64,000 nucleotides of DNA from Gracilariopsis chorda (Eukaryota > Rhodophyta > Florideophyceae > Gracilariales > Gracilariaceae), in NCBI GenBank assembly GCA_003194525.1, contig NBIV01000004.1, positions 248,001-312,000 on the forward strand, written 5' to 3'. How positions within the stretch are numbered: the stretch's first letter is position 1; every line of letters starts with the position of its first letter. The notes beneath the pieces are model-generated. The model did not search any database and was not told where the DNA came from. It saw only the letters and a program-made list of their open reading frames with translations. Shown piece by piece: positions 43,264 through 56,506 of the stretch. The translations under genes were made by a program, and so were the position numbers.

Positions 43264-45699
43264 TAAACTTGTTTCGTGACATAGAAGTTCTGCATTGGAT
43301 ATCGATTTTGATTTCGTGTTTACCACCGTTTGGTTTTGAATTGTCGTTTCGGACTTTGCGGAGAAGTTTTTCGCTAGTTCGGCATCCTTACTGTTCACAA
43401 GCCGTTTGGGTTACGTTATCTGTGAATCGCACCATTTTAGTTGATCTCTCTGTTCGTGGAAAATCACAGTTTTGTACTTTGAAGCTATCTTCGAGAAAAA
43501 CTAGACTCTGGGTCTGTCGTGTGCCAGAAGAGCCGGGCCGAGGACGCCAGATCTCACTGTTTCAGTGGGCGTTGGTCATTGCTGCAATTAGTAGGTCTGG
43601 GTGGACGCTTGTACTCATAACACCACCGATCTGTTCGGACGTTTCTGAGTTAGCAGAAAGTTGCCCTTATTCGAGGTTCTGTCCTCACCCCTTTACGTTT
43701 CCTCATCGGAGGAAGAGTTTCACAGTGAAATGTGTAAGCTACTTTTGCAGAAGTCCGCTATGCGCATAGGTTTGGATACGGATTCCAACGATTCGGAAAT
43801 ATCTCGCCCTGATTCGGAGAATTCCGAGTGTTGGTACTCATCATATCTTCTGATGATTGTTCGACATCATATAATGGCAGCTCCTCATCTTCCGACGATT
43901 GTTTTTCATCTGATGTATCTTCAAGTGAAGAAATTGAAGCGGAGTTGGTCACAAGTATGAAATCCCGATCGATGGCTGCAGATGTTGAGAAGCATTTTTG
44001 TTGCGTACAAGACGTCGCATGGAAGCAATATGTTGCACGCTGATTCTAATATGAAAGTGTTCGATCCGTTCTTGACGGATATATGTTCGTTCTGTTACGA
44101 CTTTGGAGATCAGTTGATGGATTGTTCTCTTCCTATGAAGGGATTAAATCGAGTACTCTCGAATTATGAATCCCTTTCCGCAATTGAGCGTTCTCAGGTC
44201 TCTGATGAGTCTTATTGGATAGCCAAAGAATTTATGAGTGCAGGAGATGCTCTTCATTGCGATGCCGATATGGTTCAGGGTTTACAACATGCAGGCATGT
44301 GTGCTCGAGAAGTCTCGTTATGTTCAAAGTCTGTTGAGGATTTAGCTCCTCAGCCACAAACTCCTGTTCGGAGGCCCAAGGTTCTGATTCGTTGAGATAA
44401 GAAACCCAAAAGCAGATCGCACATACCGACTCACTGTGTTTTGAAACGCCCTTGGCATCCTTCCGTGTGCCTGGGTCGCCACAAAGACAAATGTCGTCTG
44501 GTTCTGTCCAAAAGAAATTGCGGGATTTCCACCAGCATCGGTATCAATGAATCGTGTATGTCACGGAGAACCGCAGGTCTTGATTTCAAGTTTGGTGTTA
44601 ATCTCATTGAGCTTTCGGCTCTTCCGACTGACAATTTACCGCCGCTCATGTTTTGGCCATTTCCAGAAATGAAAGACTCTTTCGAGAGAGGTATTCGCGC
44701 TCTTGGCTAATTGACTCTGAAGATTCAGATTGGCACTCAGGTTTCTGATGCTTGTTTCACAGTTTGTGATAAGCTACCTGTTCAAGTGGTTCTTGGAAAT
44801 GGATGCTGTAATCGGTTTATCGAGGCTATCCTCCCCGAGAAGAAGAGTGTGAAACTCGTTGATGGATGTTCTGTTTCGATCGTTCGGAGGCTTCTTCGTT
44901 GTCCAGATGACTGGAAGTTACCACCATCACAACGTTATGGTTGATCTCGAGGGAGACTATCTCCAAAGATTCGGTCAATCGATACTGTGTTCGTTCCAGC
45001 TCGTTCGATTGCTTGGGTATTTGCTACGACAGGACGTAATGGGAAGATGGTGAATTCACCTACTGATCACTTTCTTCAAAAGCAAGGTTTGTTTCCTGTC
45101 AAATAAATTGTCCATGTCGAGCCCGACAAGGTGTTCAGAATTCTCATTTGTAACAAGTCAGCATGGGATGTGAAGATTCATAAGAACCAATTTATTGGGA
45201 GAGTGCTTCCTCATCCTGAGGTGTCGGTAAACTTAGGCGTTTCAATGGACTTGATGCTCGGAAAGTTTGATTTGAAAAACCTCTGTCCATGCCTAAAGTG
45301 TTTTTCGGATAGTTCGAGTCACGAATCGGCCACTCCGAAGTGTACAGTTGCGAACAATGTCGCTTGTTTGACAGGTCTTTCTGGATTACCGGATCTGTCT
45401 AGAGCAGCTGGCCAGAAATCTGGAGTTGACTACAAAGAGTCTGAGAAGTATTCTGTTACGCAGTTGCGTTTACTCGCTCTGTCTTGTGGACATTCAGTCA
45501 TGTTTGCGGATGGGCGGCTAAGGGAGAAATGGAAGTCTCTTTGGGCCGTTACCGTGTCCGTTTTTACAAATGGTGGAGGCAACTTTTGCTTTGGTGTGCA
45601 CTATCGACGTACTTCTCGTAAGCGTCGTGATGTTCTCCGAATTCCCAAGGAGTATGTGGGGAAGCGTAGTGCTTTAAATGAAAGGTGCCAACCGGTCGG

Positions 45700-48489
45700 C
45701 CGAGGCTTCAGCGGTTGGTGGGTGTAGTTGCCTAGAAAGCCCAGACGGAGGATGGGCTCAAGGATCCGAAGCGGTCGGTCAGGAGACGTTGGGCGAAGGC
45801 GGTGGAACTGGACGGACAACTGCGCCAGGCGTGGTCAGTGTGCACGAGTTGGGTGTTGGCGGTCGTGTACCACTAGTGGTGACCGGTTGGACTAGCTGCG
45901 CTACCTAGTGCGCCGTCTGTATCGCGAAATAAAAGTAGGTGCTCGTAGATTTGGTCAAGGAACGTCTGACTTTACTCGAAAAGGGGTAGTGACCGTAGTG
46001 GTACCTATATACTAGCCCAGGCCCTAGTGGCTCACCTCGAGGGCACTGTAATGGGCCTCGAGGTGCAGGCCCGTCGGCCGCACATGGGTCACTAATACTA
46101 CCCTAGCTAGAAATACCAAAAATTAGTGTACCGCACGGAAAATCTCGGTACGCGTTCTGATCATGTGCACAAGCACGCACGTGTACAACCTGTCCGATTC
46201 CCGGTCCGTCATCCGCTCGGTCGCTCGCCCACAACGTGTGAACAAGGCGCTCCGCACGCTGCGCTCGCACATAAATCGCCCGCTCGGTTACTCGCATTCC
46301 CCACCTTACCCGCACGTCCGCTATTCCACAGAGTATTATCGAAGTCATCTTCAAAAATGGTCATCAAGAGATGCTCATACTTTACCAATGTACTGTTTCA
46401 AGTCTGGGATCGGATTGCTAATACTTGCTTTGCAATGACGTCTCATGGTTGATCCGTATCGCGCTGAGATCTTGCTTTCTTGTCAGAATAAATCCCTGGG
46501 ATCGTCTTGGGATTTACCGATTGGTTTGGACACGTAAGAGCATTTTCTTCTTCACCCAAATGAGCTCCTGTACCGTCAGGATGACGTTTATTCTTCCCTC
46601 CTCACAATCCGTTCTTCCCTTTGTGTTCCTTCTATTTTAACCTCTCACACCTTTTGGTGAACCCTTTTTCCTGTTTGCAGCACGTATTTTTATTTTGTTT
46701 CTGTTTCACAGAATCTATGTTTGGTTTGACGATACCTCTTCAGTGAGTTCGGGCTTTATCTAGTTGGTTTTGATAGAGCTCTGCTTGTTTCTGAATTCTT
46801 CGACTTGAGTTTCTTACGCCCAGGTGAACCCTGATCAAGTTTATCGAACATGTTGGAATCGTAATACAGATGTAATGAAACTACACATGAAGTCTTAGAA
46901 CTCTGGTGAGAAGGTCATATCTCCATGGTGGTGTATCTTTTTCTTTAAGTTTGGTTTGTCTCGTGCTATTCACGGCTCGTCCATATCCTAAGTTTGGAGC
47001 AGTGGTTATTGGTTGTTGACGTGGATTTCTACTGGACTTGTGCGCAACTCGTGTTATTGGTTGTTCGTGAACACTTGTCTGCTGTCTTCAGCATCATTGC
47101 TCATGATAAACGTGGAATGTTATTTTCAACTCTACAGTCGGAGCTCGCTATTGCGTCTCTGCGCTTGTGTGTTCAACGGGCTCATTTGAAGTTTTAACTT
47201 GCAGACGTCTGCATCTCTCCCATTTCGCTTGACTTTCAGTTGCGGGAGTCTCACGCGCTGATCGCGGAGCATCTGATGAGCAAGAAGCGTTTATAGCGCG
47301 AAGCGGCCTTGCAACGGCACATCTCCGTATCAATTCATCTCTGACGGAATTGCCCGATTTTTTTTTGAAATGCGCTTGCACACCGCTGTTTCGGTCAAAA
47401 CGAAGAATTGGCGATCTCTCGGCTTCTAGGCCGCGCAGAAAGATTCTGATTGCAGATTCGTACTCTCTGCAAATCGTTGCATATGGAGCTGTTCGCGCTT
47501 GTTTCGAGACACCAAGCACAAGCCGCGCACGGCACTCTAAAAAAACCAACCAATTTGATTATTTGATTTTCTGGCTTGCAACGGCGCATCTGCCACGGAA
47601 GACTGGCGCTGACGTCGCCTTGGCACCTATGGTCGACGATGACGTCACTGTGCCATCTTAACCTTTTGGGTTGCCCACTTCCGTCTCTTCAGAATGCGAA
47701 AACGTCGCTACTGCAGCCGCCAAGATGAACATGAGAAGATTTTGGGAGGCCAAAAACAGAACAAACAATGAAATCGGCTATATGAGAAGCAACAGAGCAA
47801 TCTGTATGAATCTTTTTGTACCTGCGTTTATCCCCATCCGAGTAGCTTCGCTACCGGTTATGTGGTCTGCCGCATCATGTAGAAGAAAAATCATGTTCAG
47901 GTGGAAAGAAGAACGGTTTTCTGTAGGACTCTGACGGACTTTCGTTTACTGAATTGATTCGAAGTATGAGAAGTACTGTGTATGTCTACCGTCCTAAAAA
48001 CAATCATTTTATGGCTTCCACTTGGGCACTGTTGGCAACAGTTGTACTTGGTTCAGGGAATCTTGGAAAAACTCCGACTAGGTGACGCGAGCGTGAATGG
48101 GATGCACGCGATAAATTTCTCCATGTTATCATGATGGTTTCTACAACGTCGAGCTTTGGTACTAGTCATCGAAGAAGCAGTGCACTGCAGGATTGCGTGG
48201 ATCACCACAATCATTGTGAGGAGATGCACCAATCTGCAAGGAAGGCATCGATGATTCGAAGAGAACTCCAAGGAATTTCTCATTGAGATTAGGCTTCGAT
48301 GCTACTCCAAAGAGTGATAAGTTTGCATAATTTTCGACGTGAGTCACAGCATTGTGCCCGCCGTTACGCGCATGAATTGCGACAGTGAGAAGGTGAATTC
48401 ACAATGGTTGGCTTGGCCGTTCGGAAAGCCGAAAGGAACGTTTTCAAGTCCATCTTGTTACGCAAGCTCCACGCTTAACCGCGGGGGTT
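45700..48489. other. Non-coding inner part of the LTR element
   Basis: No pol domain recognised. From 45.7 to 46.1 kb the sequence is GC-rich with small palindromes, for example CACCTCGAGG at 46033-46042 paired with 46056-46065. The composition suggests a different source, perhaps a nested insertion. The rest holds only short frames. Confidence 0.4.
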
Positions 48490-49002
48490 TGTAGCATTGG
48501 CAGTGTTCGGTGGTCCGAAAAATCTTTTTCGCTAAGTCGAAGCGCTGTTGATGGTTCGTTAGTCCAAGATATTTTGCGCATATTGAGTGCTTTGTTAGGT
48601 GGAACCGCCGCTGCGGACTGCTACACGTATGTTCCCCACGGTGCATGACCTCCAATATGGAATGGATATTTATTTGATATTTCAATCATGAGAGTAGAGC
48701 AAACTAGCTGCAGCAAAGATCTATAAGTATAGTGGTCTCGCGGACAATCTCAAAGTAAAGTAACAACATAGTTCGTGGGAACTCTGCACACCTAGCTTCG
48801 GGGCAATCCTGTGGCTAGCCATAGTAGCGTGAGGTATTCCTCGTCGTTTCCGATTCCCCGTTGCCACTTTCGGTTCGTTTTCGTGTCCGATACACTGCTT
48901 CGCTCCCCCTTCGGCCACAAGTAAAGCCCAAGCTAACCTGGTTGTTTCGTGGTATGCCACAACTATGCCACTGCCTACTCGAGGCCTTCGTGGTATATCA
49001 CA
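48490..49002 (+). repeat. Right LTR (513 bp)
   Basis: Partner of 42751-43263, followed by TCTCC. It contains GATCTATAAGTATAG, a possible TATA region, at the same place as in the left copy. Confidence 0.9.
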
Positions 49003-49007
49003 TCTCC

Positions 49008-49936
49008 TTTGCTGTAGAAGACAATCGAAGTAAAGGTTTGGTCAGGAAACAGAAGGGAGGCAAAGACCAACATCTGTTGTCTTCCTTATTCAGCGATGGA
49101 GAAATTTGCTATTCGTTCTTCTCCATTACTACTGTCCTACAATGCTTGACTCAAAGTGGCATTGCAGAAAACTATCCCGCCATTGTCAGGCTTGGTGAGA
49201 AGGCAGGACGCTTTCTTGCTATCCCCAAAGACGGTGAGATACTCCATTTTATCTGTTTTCTTTTCAGTATATGAAAGACACGGTGAGGAGAGATTTAATG
49301 TCGCAGAATGCGTTTTGCAGGAAACGATTCTACTTATCTTAAAATTGTGTCTTTCGGACCATTATTGTGCGCTTAAATATGGTTAAAAGGCACTAAAGTG
49401 TGAGATTTTGACAGTTTCAAGTACTAAATGTACTGTATAGTGCGATATTGAATTAGACGTTTTGTAATCAGCGTGATGTACACACGTGCAGTAGGTTTTA
49501 TACAACAGTTAATATAATATCGGTCAATTTGGCTTAACGATCAAATTGACGGACCTTGAAATGCCGAAACAGTTATGCTGACTTTTAGAACCGTTTTTAT
49601 CTCAAAGACGTCAAAAATGTATGATTCTGTTATTATGTGTGTGCTGTTCCATTTCAATTAGTCAAAATGCTTTATTAGGTCCGATGGGAGATCATTACAT
49701 CGCTGCAAAGCTTGAGATCTCAGCTTTCTATTGGTGACTGTCTCGAAATGAATGGCCGAGAACGAGCGATTCTATGATAGTTACAATCAGACGATAGTTT
49801 GTATACAAAAATTTGCGAAATTCCAGCATTGCCCGGCAATGATTAGAAAGAATTTTTATATGTCTGTGTTTTCAATTTCAATCCCCAACCAAAATCAACC
49901 AATCACCGCAAGCTCCATCGTCGCCCACACCTCGCC
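49008..49936. other. Spacer upstream of the transposase-like gene
   Basis: A plus-strand frame to about 49274 (EDNRSKGLVRKQKGGKDQHL, LGEKAGRFLAIPKDG) looks protein-like and begins right at the LTR junction. It might be part of a gene split by the LTR element; no family recognised. The rest is AT-rich and empty. Confidence 0.35.
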
Positions 49937-51960
49937 ATGCAGCCCCTCGACCTCTGTAATCTTGAGGACTTACAAAAACTGGACCCATTCGTGGCAGCCC
50001 CTGTCGCTATCTCTGAAGTGCTCGAGGATGGCTCCTCCCCGACTCTTCCGAGCAGGGAACTCAGTCAATTAGGGGACATAGCCCCTGCACCTGCCCATGA
50101 AGACGGCGAACACGATGGAGTTTCTATCCGCAACGTGGTACGCTTCTTCGACACTCAAATGTCTCAGTTTCTCTGTATATCTACGTACGCAGTTCTGGAT
50201 ACGATGGAGCTGGCGAAGAGCTTTGCTTTGCTCTTTGAAACCAACCGCAGTAACACAGTTCGCGTAATGCTATTGGCAGTTACTTCACGTGAAAGCGAAA
50301 CGAATGAGCTGGTGCGGGGAGATTTGACATCTCAGAAACGCACTCGACACACGTGTGCGGATGCCTACTGTACTACAAGATATTGCATACGCGGTAAGGG
50401 CGTTGGTCGAGCTGCATTTTTCGCCATAGTTCAGATGCATTCGCGCACTTGCAACCGTTTCGGCAAGATGGTGGCAAGCTCCGAACGTTTTCAGATTGAC
50501 GATGGAGGTGCTAAGGCCCATGGAAAGGGGACGTTGACAGTACAGAGCGTTGTTGCCCTTGCGTTCCTGAAGCGCTACGGCAAAATGAAGTTGTATCGTG
50601 CCCTATCGACCGAGGTTCTGCTGAAGAAGACCCTTTAAACTGGTTACCAAGTGACACAACGCGTGGAAGTGTCTATGAGAAATACTTCTTTGAGTGGCGG
50701 GACATCTTGGGCGGTACAGGCTCCCAAGGTGTTGTTCTACCAACGCCACCCCTATTGCAGAACAGATTCGTAAACGTCTGGCGTTCGCACGCACCAACCC
50801 TTTGCATTCTCAAGAGCGCGAGCGATTTCTGCGACAAGTGCACCAAGCTGTCCCGTCTTGTGTCAAGTGCAACCAATGCTACGATTCGTGAATCGCTTTT
50901 GCACGTGTGCAGTAGGCAGAAGAAGCTAGTCAAGAATTTTGCCTCTATAAATCCTTTCAAAGGCATTTCAACCTTTTTTTCAAACCAGGGTAATGTGCAC
51001 TGGACCTTTGAATTCGCAGAAAACATTTTACTGCCTCGCCTCCTTCGAGAGCCTGGACAGCTCCATTTTGTTACCGGCCTCAAGATCAAAATTTTCGGAG
51101 TTCACAGTAGTAATCTCAACAACACGTTTGTGTATGGTTTACCAGAAGGCCACTGGGCGAAAAAGAAGAGTAGGAACGAGGTTGGTTCTATGCTTGTCCA
51201 CTGCATTGGGACTCATAAGAACGTTTCTACTCTATCCAATGGCAGGACGCTTTGTCTACACGCCTACAATGGCGCCGGCCAAAACAAGCATAGGTACATG
51301 CTATGGATGCCGGCCTTTCGTGTCGTGACGGGTTAAGAGGACAAGATTAACCTCTATTTCCTCGTTTCTGGACATACGAAGAACCGATGCGACGCAGCGT
51401 TTGGCTTCGTAAGAAGAGAGTTGAAACAAAGAAACGTCCTGTGCCCGCGAGAAATGATGCAAGTTATATAAGGCAGCTCTAAAACCAACAAAGTTGTGTC
51501 GTCCACGTGTGTGCGGTGGTTTGACTGGAAGCAGTGCTTATCTGAATGATTTATAATACCTTCAACACTCCGTATTTCCAAGTTCCATGTCTTTTCTTTC
51601 CGAAAGGACAACTCAGGTGTTGTGTGTGCTAAGTACCTAACAAAGTCAGACTCATGGGGTGAACTCCAATTATTGAAGCGTTCTATGTCTGCTGCGTCCG
51701 TTCGACCCGCCGCATTCTGTCTTCTAACCTCGAGGGACTATGTATTGTCTGCAAAAGATCTTTCGAGTGTCCCGTAGGCCCATGAGAGCAACCGACGCAG
51801 TTATCTTAAGAAGAATATTATCATGCGCTACTATATGGACACACCGTGCTTCAAGGAAGACTAATTCCCTCGGGATACAATCGGAACCCCTCCGAAGAAG
51901 ATGGCAATCGATCCTCTTCTTCCGGTCCTGCTAGGGACACATGACATTTTTTCATGGGAG
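49937..51960 (+). pseudogene. Degenerate DUF7869-like putative DDE transposase
   Basis: Starts at ATG 49937. After about 230 residues with a Cys/Arg-rich patch (TCADAYCTTRYCIRGK) a frameshift near 50638 leads to a second frame reading SVYEKYFFEW, CDKCTKLSRL, VHWTFEFAENILLPRLLRE, PGQLHFVTGLKIKIFGVHS, VYGLPEGHWAKKKSRNEV and YNGAGQNKHRYMLW. After TAA 51334-51336 the same frame goes on (FLVSGHTKNRCDAAFGFVRR, then CPREMMQVI), with further in-frame stops at 51469-51471, 51547-51549, 51775-51777 and 51862-51864. These phrases resemble multicopy proteins with a DUF7869-type domain that I recall from algae and oomycetes, thought to be RNase H-fold transposases. The assignment is from memory. The gene is dead by ordinary decoding. 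Confidence 0.6.
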
Positions 51961-53590
51961 TTGAGGGTGTGGTGTGGTTTTGACGTCTTTTGGATTGCTC
52001 TAACTCCTATTCTGAGAGCTCCAATTCTGGGTTTAGGTCGAATAGGGCCATATTTGACTCATTTCGGCCATATCTCCGGACCGCCAGAAGGGGGATTTGG
52101 TAAAATTGAAGAGGGATGTCACACATATTTGTCTGCTTATTTTCAGAGAGACTACTCAATTTCTCCAAAATGTGATGTTAAGATCTATATAGAAGCAGGA
52201 AATAGAGCAAGTGGTAATTGTTATATGCGTTGGATGATAGAGTGTACCGACAATCCAAAAGTTATATTGAAATATATTTAATATCAATAATTACCCTGTC
52301 AAATGTTATATGTTGTCTAATTTGTGGAATAATTGAAGGGCAATGCCCTCAGGGAGGGTTTCTTGGTACTCGGTTCATTTTCCGAATGTTTCGATAATGT
52401 AGTCGTTGCATGAACTACGACCACTAAGAGTGGATTTGACACGTGGGACACGAAACGGTCAACTGGTGGTTGGCCACAGTAGTGGGCATGAATCACCTAA
52501 GTGGAGTAATTTAGTTAGTTTTATTTACTATTTTGACACCCATTTCTGGGTTGTTTAGTACTTAGTGCGCCGGCGAGTTGCCGTAGCACCAGTAAACCTT
52601 CCCCAAAAAGGGACCCCAACCTGGGGGATTGGCTCTAGACCTGACTGCCTTCGTGGGTTCTCTACTCCTCCTTGGAAAGAAGCACCGTAGCATACGGAAA
52701 GCCTAACCTCCTTGCCCGTCTAAAGGGCACAGGGATTTGGATTGTTATTCCAACTGTTTTGGTATTTGCCTTGTATAAGGTTTATTTACCGGCACTGCCG
52801 TTAGTCTTCGTCACGAAACTCGTGACTCAGCTCTCCCTTTATTTTTCCATATACAAGGTGGCTTTCCCGCTACCCACGCCTCGTGTTCGCGCGTGCCATT
52901 AAAGTGGAAACCTTACCTTTCTGGGGGACGACCACCCCCACACACCACTCCTGCGGATACCTGATTCGTGTCTCAACCTCCCTGCGCAAGTCGCAACGGG
53001 TGGCCTTTGTCTTACAACCCGACATAGTCGTGCCACTCCTGGGAGGGATCCACTCAACTGGGCTCACCTCTAACAAGGAAAGATCCCGAACATCTTTCGG
53101 TGCTCTCCCGCTTGCGGGTATTGCACTAAAAATATATATAACACTTTTAAGAAAGAGGTTTTAACTTTTGTTTTTTTCCAAAAGTTTTCGGCTAGTCCAG
53201 GAGTTATTGATGACATTTTGTGAGAGAAATATTTTTGTCGACAGTTGCTATCTTTCGTGTAATCTAGAAAATTAGTGAATTCATTTTGATTAAGTTTTCA
53301 CCACTTTTTGAACTAATCTACTCAACCATGTCTCTAATGCTAACCTAAGCGCCATTTTGAGTGCGTTCTGACCATTTTGGTTCACAATTGCAATGCTCTG
53401 AATTTTCTCTTGAAATTCTAATATACCTAATAGGTTGTTTGGAAGACGAATATTAAAACTTACCCTGAAAGATAGCGTTCAGAATCCAGCCAAATTGAAC
53501 CCCAAAGGCTTTATGGCGTGTCGTTGGTGCAGCCCAATCTATCGAAAAACTATTAATTTTGTACAGTTTCTTTCTCTGTCAAAATAAGCC
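51961..53590. other. Spacer, including LTR-like sequence at about 52.4-53.1 kb
   Basis: No gene supported. From about 52400 to 53130 the build (GACACGTGGGACACG, a TTAGTTAGTTTTATTTACTATTTT-type core split by GC-rich blocks) resembles the gypsy LTRs and may be a solo LTR. The 51901-52281 frame continues the dead transposase frame and is not a separate gene in my view. Confidence 0.35.
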
Positions 53591-53776
53591 ATCGTGAGGG
53601 TTAGCAATCATACCGGCTATATTTGATACGTGGCCCAATTTGAGACGGCAACTATTTCGAAACTGGACTTTCGAATCTCCGAGATTCTATTGACGTCCAC
53701 TCCACCGTAACCAAACCCAGCACACGCCAGCACCACCCTATTGCTCTTTAACTCCATCAAAACCCTTAAACACGAT

Positions 53777-55050
53777 GCCTCTTTCAATGAGGCCGCAAAC
53801 AGCCCGAAGCAAAGCCCAAACCGAGCGTAGAACAAGCGAAAAAATAAACAAACAGCGCGGAGTTACATTCTTTAAGAATGAGAAGAACCCACCAGCAGTT
53901 GCCTCTTCCCGCAGTCTTTCTCGAGCAACAATTTACTGACTGTTTCCAGCCTACAAGCACAAAAACAAAGGCAAACTCTAAAAAATGCTCGACCCTGTAC
54001 AAAATCGACCAGGCAGGCGGCCAGTTCTCACCACGCCAGAGGAACAGCAATTGTTGCTCGCACGTTGTTCGCGGCCAGTCGAAGCTTCGCCCGTGATACA
54101 AATAACATGAAAAGCCTAATGGCTGAGGTTGCAACTGACGGACGTTCTGGCTACAAGCACGTGCTTCTATCCAATGATGCACCTCAGCCGTTCCGTGCAC
54201 GGAACAAAACAATGACATTTCGATCTGCTGAACGTATGTCACACAAGTACTTTGAGGGTGAGGATCTAAACACGTAGCAACACTGAAGAATGCCTTGCAT
54301 GAGCTTCGGACGCAAAAACCAGATCTTTTTCAAGACCAAGATACAATTTTGAACTTAGATGAAACCAGCGTCAATGCACAACATGGTAAAAAAGTTAAGG
54401 TTTTCTCTTCTGCTCGCACTCATTTTTGTAGAAGAAGACATGCCTTTCTTTACTTGAAGGAAAGTTGTAAAAATCTCACTGTAGTTATTATTGCCCCTCT
54501 ACCAGCCAAAAAAGTGCCTCCATTCCTCATCGATGCAGGAGGGAAAGCGGTACGAGGTTGTATGGATGCTGTGGGGCCGAGTGTGATTAAGTTACTTCCA
54601 TAACGAGAAGAACGGCTAGCGAGCCTCACTTGGTTACCACAAGGCACCACAGTCCGATGCACACCAACAAGATCAATGGATTCCACCACATTGAAGTACT
54701 TGATCATGCACTTTGCGGAGTATGTACATGAGTTTGTGGCAGCCTCGAAGTCAATTCTGCTCCTTCTTGATGGATATAGATCACAGAAGGGAACAAGATG
54801 GGTTGAAGAGTATCAGAAGTACAATAAACATGCAATTAAGCTTCCCACAAGTACTTCGCACTTCTTGCCGCCATTTGATTCGCATATCAACAAGAAGCTC
54901 AAAAAAACCGTGCGTGCTTCGTGACCAGTTAGTACTAAGCGAAGAGTTCACGCATAATAATCTGTCCTTCAAATTCAAACTCGCTGTGAGCAGATATCGC
55001 GCTCTTACTCCTGAAGTAATTAAAAATTGTCTCGCGAATATGAGATCGTA
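53777..55050 (+). pseudogene. pogo/Tigger-type DDE transposase remnant
   Basis: Several frames in order. RPGRRPVLTTPEEQQLLLAR is typical of the region after the helix-turn-helix in pogo proteins. FRARNKTMTFRSAERMSHKY and DTILNLDETSVNAQHGKK hold the first catalytic Asp. TVVIIAPLPAKKVPPFLIDAGG is the usual mid-domain phrase. SILLLLDGYRSQKGTRW holds the second Asp. SHFLPPFDSHINKKLKK holds the third acidic residue, 35 residues after the second. The closing ALTPEVIKNCLANM lies near 55.05 kb. At least three frame changes and several stops break it, so it is non-functional. In life it would have moved the element by cut and paste at TA sites. Confidence 0.75.
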
Positions 55051-56506
55051 GCCCTGTGAGCATAGCTTTCTAAAGAACTTAAAATAAAGGTTGGAACGCC
55101 ATGCCGAGGATAAAAATGATTGGTTTGAACCAGAGGGAAAACAGACTAGAACTTCACCTCTTCTGCGACAATTGGTATTCCATTATGTTTGTAAGGCCTC
55201 GGTAGCGGTGTGGAATGCCCCAGATGAATCACGAATGTGGGTATTGCCTTCCGGGCAGTAGAGCTGGAAGAAAAGAGCCGAGATTTGTGGAAAGGGGTTT
55301 TAGAGGGGCGGAAACTCAGAGTAGCCAGATGGATATTGGTATCAGGAGATCCTGTGACAAACAAAACAATAAAAAGTAAACAAAAGAGCTAGATAAGAAC
55401 AGTCAGCTGCAAAACACGTGAAGACATTCTCAGGACAAGGATGTTTGTCTCATAAAAAGTTCAGTACTGAAACTGTAGGTGAATTTTTGTCGTAAGCGAC
55501 TTAGGATTGCCGACGGCCTGGTCGAAGAATCAAAAGCTGAGGTTTTTTGGTTTTTGGTGAGCCTACGCTTGCTTTGCTTGTGCAGGTCACCCTTTACTAG
55601 GCTTTGAAGTCATGAAGTAGTATGAATGTAATTTCTAAATATGTGGCTCTCAACTTACTACATTGAAAAGTAATAAAGAAAAACTAGTAATTAGTGGAGG
55701 CCCATTACAAGGCCATAGTACTATTATGATTTCAAATCACTCTTTAAAAAGGATCTTTTCATAAATGCTGCTGACCAGTCAGATACTGTAGGGGAAAGCT
55801 ATGAATGTCGTCCTCGTCTTAACTCAGTATTTGGTCCTCCGATACCAATGGATCCTGATTATTACCCCGTGCAGCGATGAAAATATTTCTAAAAAGGTCC
55901 GTGCGGCGTTACATAGTAAACCGAATCTGGAAATTGGGCTGACTGCAGTTGAAAATATTTTGCATAAAAACCGCACCAAAAACAAAATATTTGTAGGTAT
56001 AAGCACCTTGTCTTGCATGTTTGCGTAATTTTAAAGCAAAAAGTCCATCTTTTGGAGGAACCCTATATTGTTTGCTTACAAAACTAAAAGACTCTCCTAA
56101 GCCGTGTAAAAATGCCGATTTAGAGAAAGAAAATCAAGTATCGAGTTATACAGGCGACAGCTCTATGTGAATCAAACGCAAGAAAAATGGTAAAAGGAAG
56201 GTGCTGCCGTCTTTTTTTTAAGGTGAAAGCGACGACGAAAAGTCAATTTTCCCTCTTAATGGGCGTCGTGCAGCATTAGCATCTTCTGCGATGGCAATGA
56301 GAGAAGGTGGAAAGACCACAGAAAGTGCAAAAGCATTGCTTTGTCTGTGCTTGCCTCGTTGAGAGACGCAAGTTAACAGATGGGATGGTAGAAGCTTGCG
56401 TCTTAAATAAACCCATATTATTCAACAGGAGCATCGGCGACGTTTCTTAAGGGTGTTTTCATATGATTTCAGGGTCAAAATCGCACTTTTTTGGCCAGCA
56501 ATTTTT
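55051..56506. other. Non-coding, probably 3' part of the pogo fossil
   Basis: No clear gene. A 75-codon plus frame at 55801-56028 and a 72-codon minus frame at 55146-55364 have no recognised domain. Confidence 0.35.

Larger units (their letters stand above)
42746..49007 (+). mobile_element. LTR element without recognisable reverse transcriptase
   Basis: Direct repeats 42751-43263 and 48490-49002 (513 bp each, TGTAGCATT...CACA) are flanked by TCTCC on both sides (42746-42750 and 49003-49007). This proves one integrated LTR element of 6252 bp. The LTRs match at about 90 percent (about 50 differences by hand), so it is older than gypsy-1. The internal region has gag-like text with a knuckle-like CSFCYDFGDQLMDC segment (about 43.3-44.4 kb) and a protease-like stretch (LPVQVVLGNGCCNRFIEAIL and the following region to about 45.3 kb). 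From 45.7 kb on, no RT, RNase H or integrase can be recognised. It is broken and is possibly a non-autonomous derivative. Confidence 0.85.

Noticed and set aside
51901-52281. Separate 126-codon gene
   Set aside because: Its start continues the dead DUF7869-like frame and the remainder has no recognised domain.
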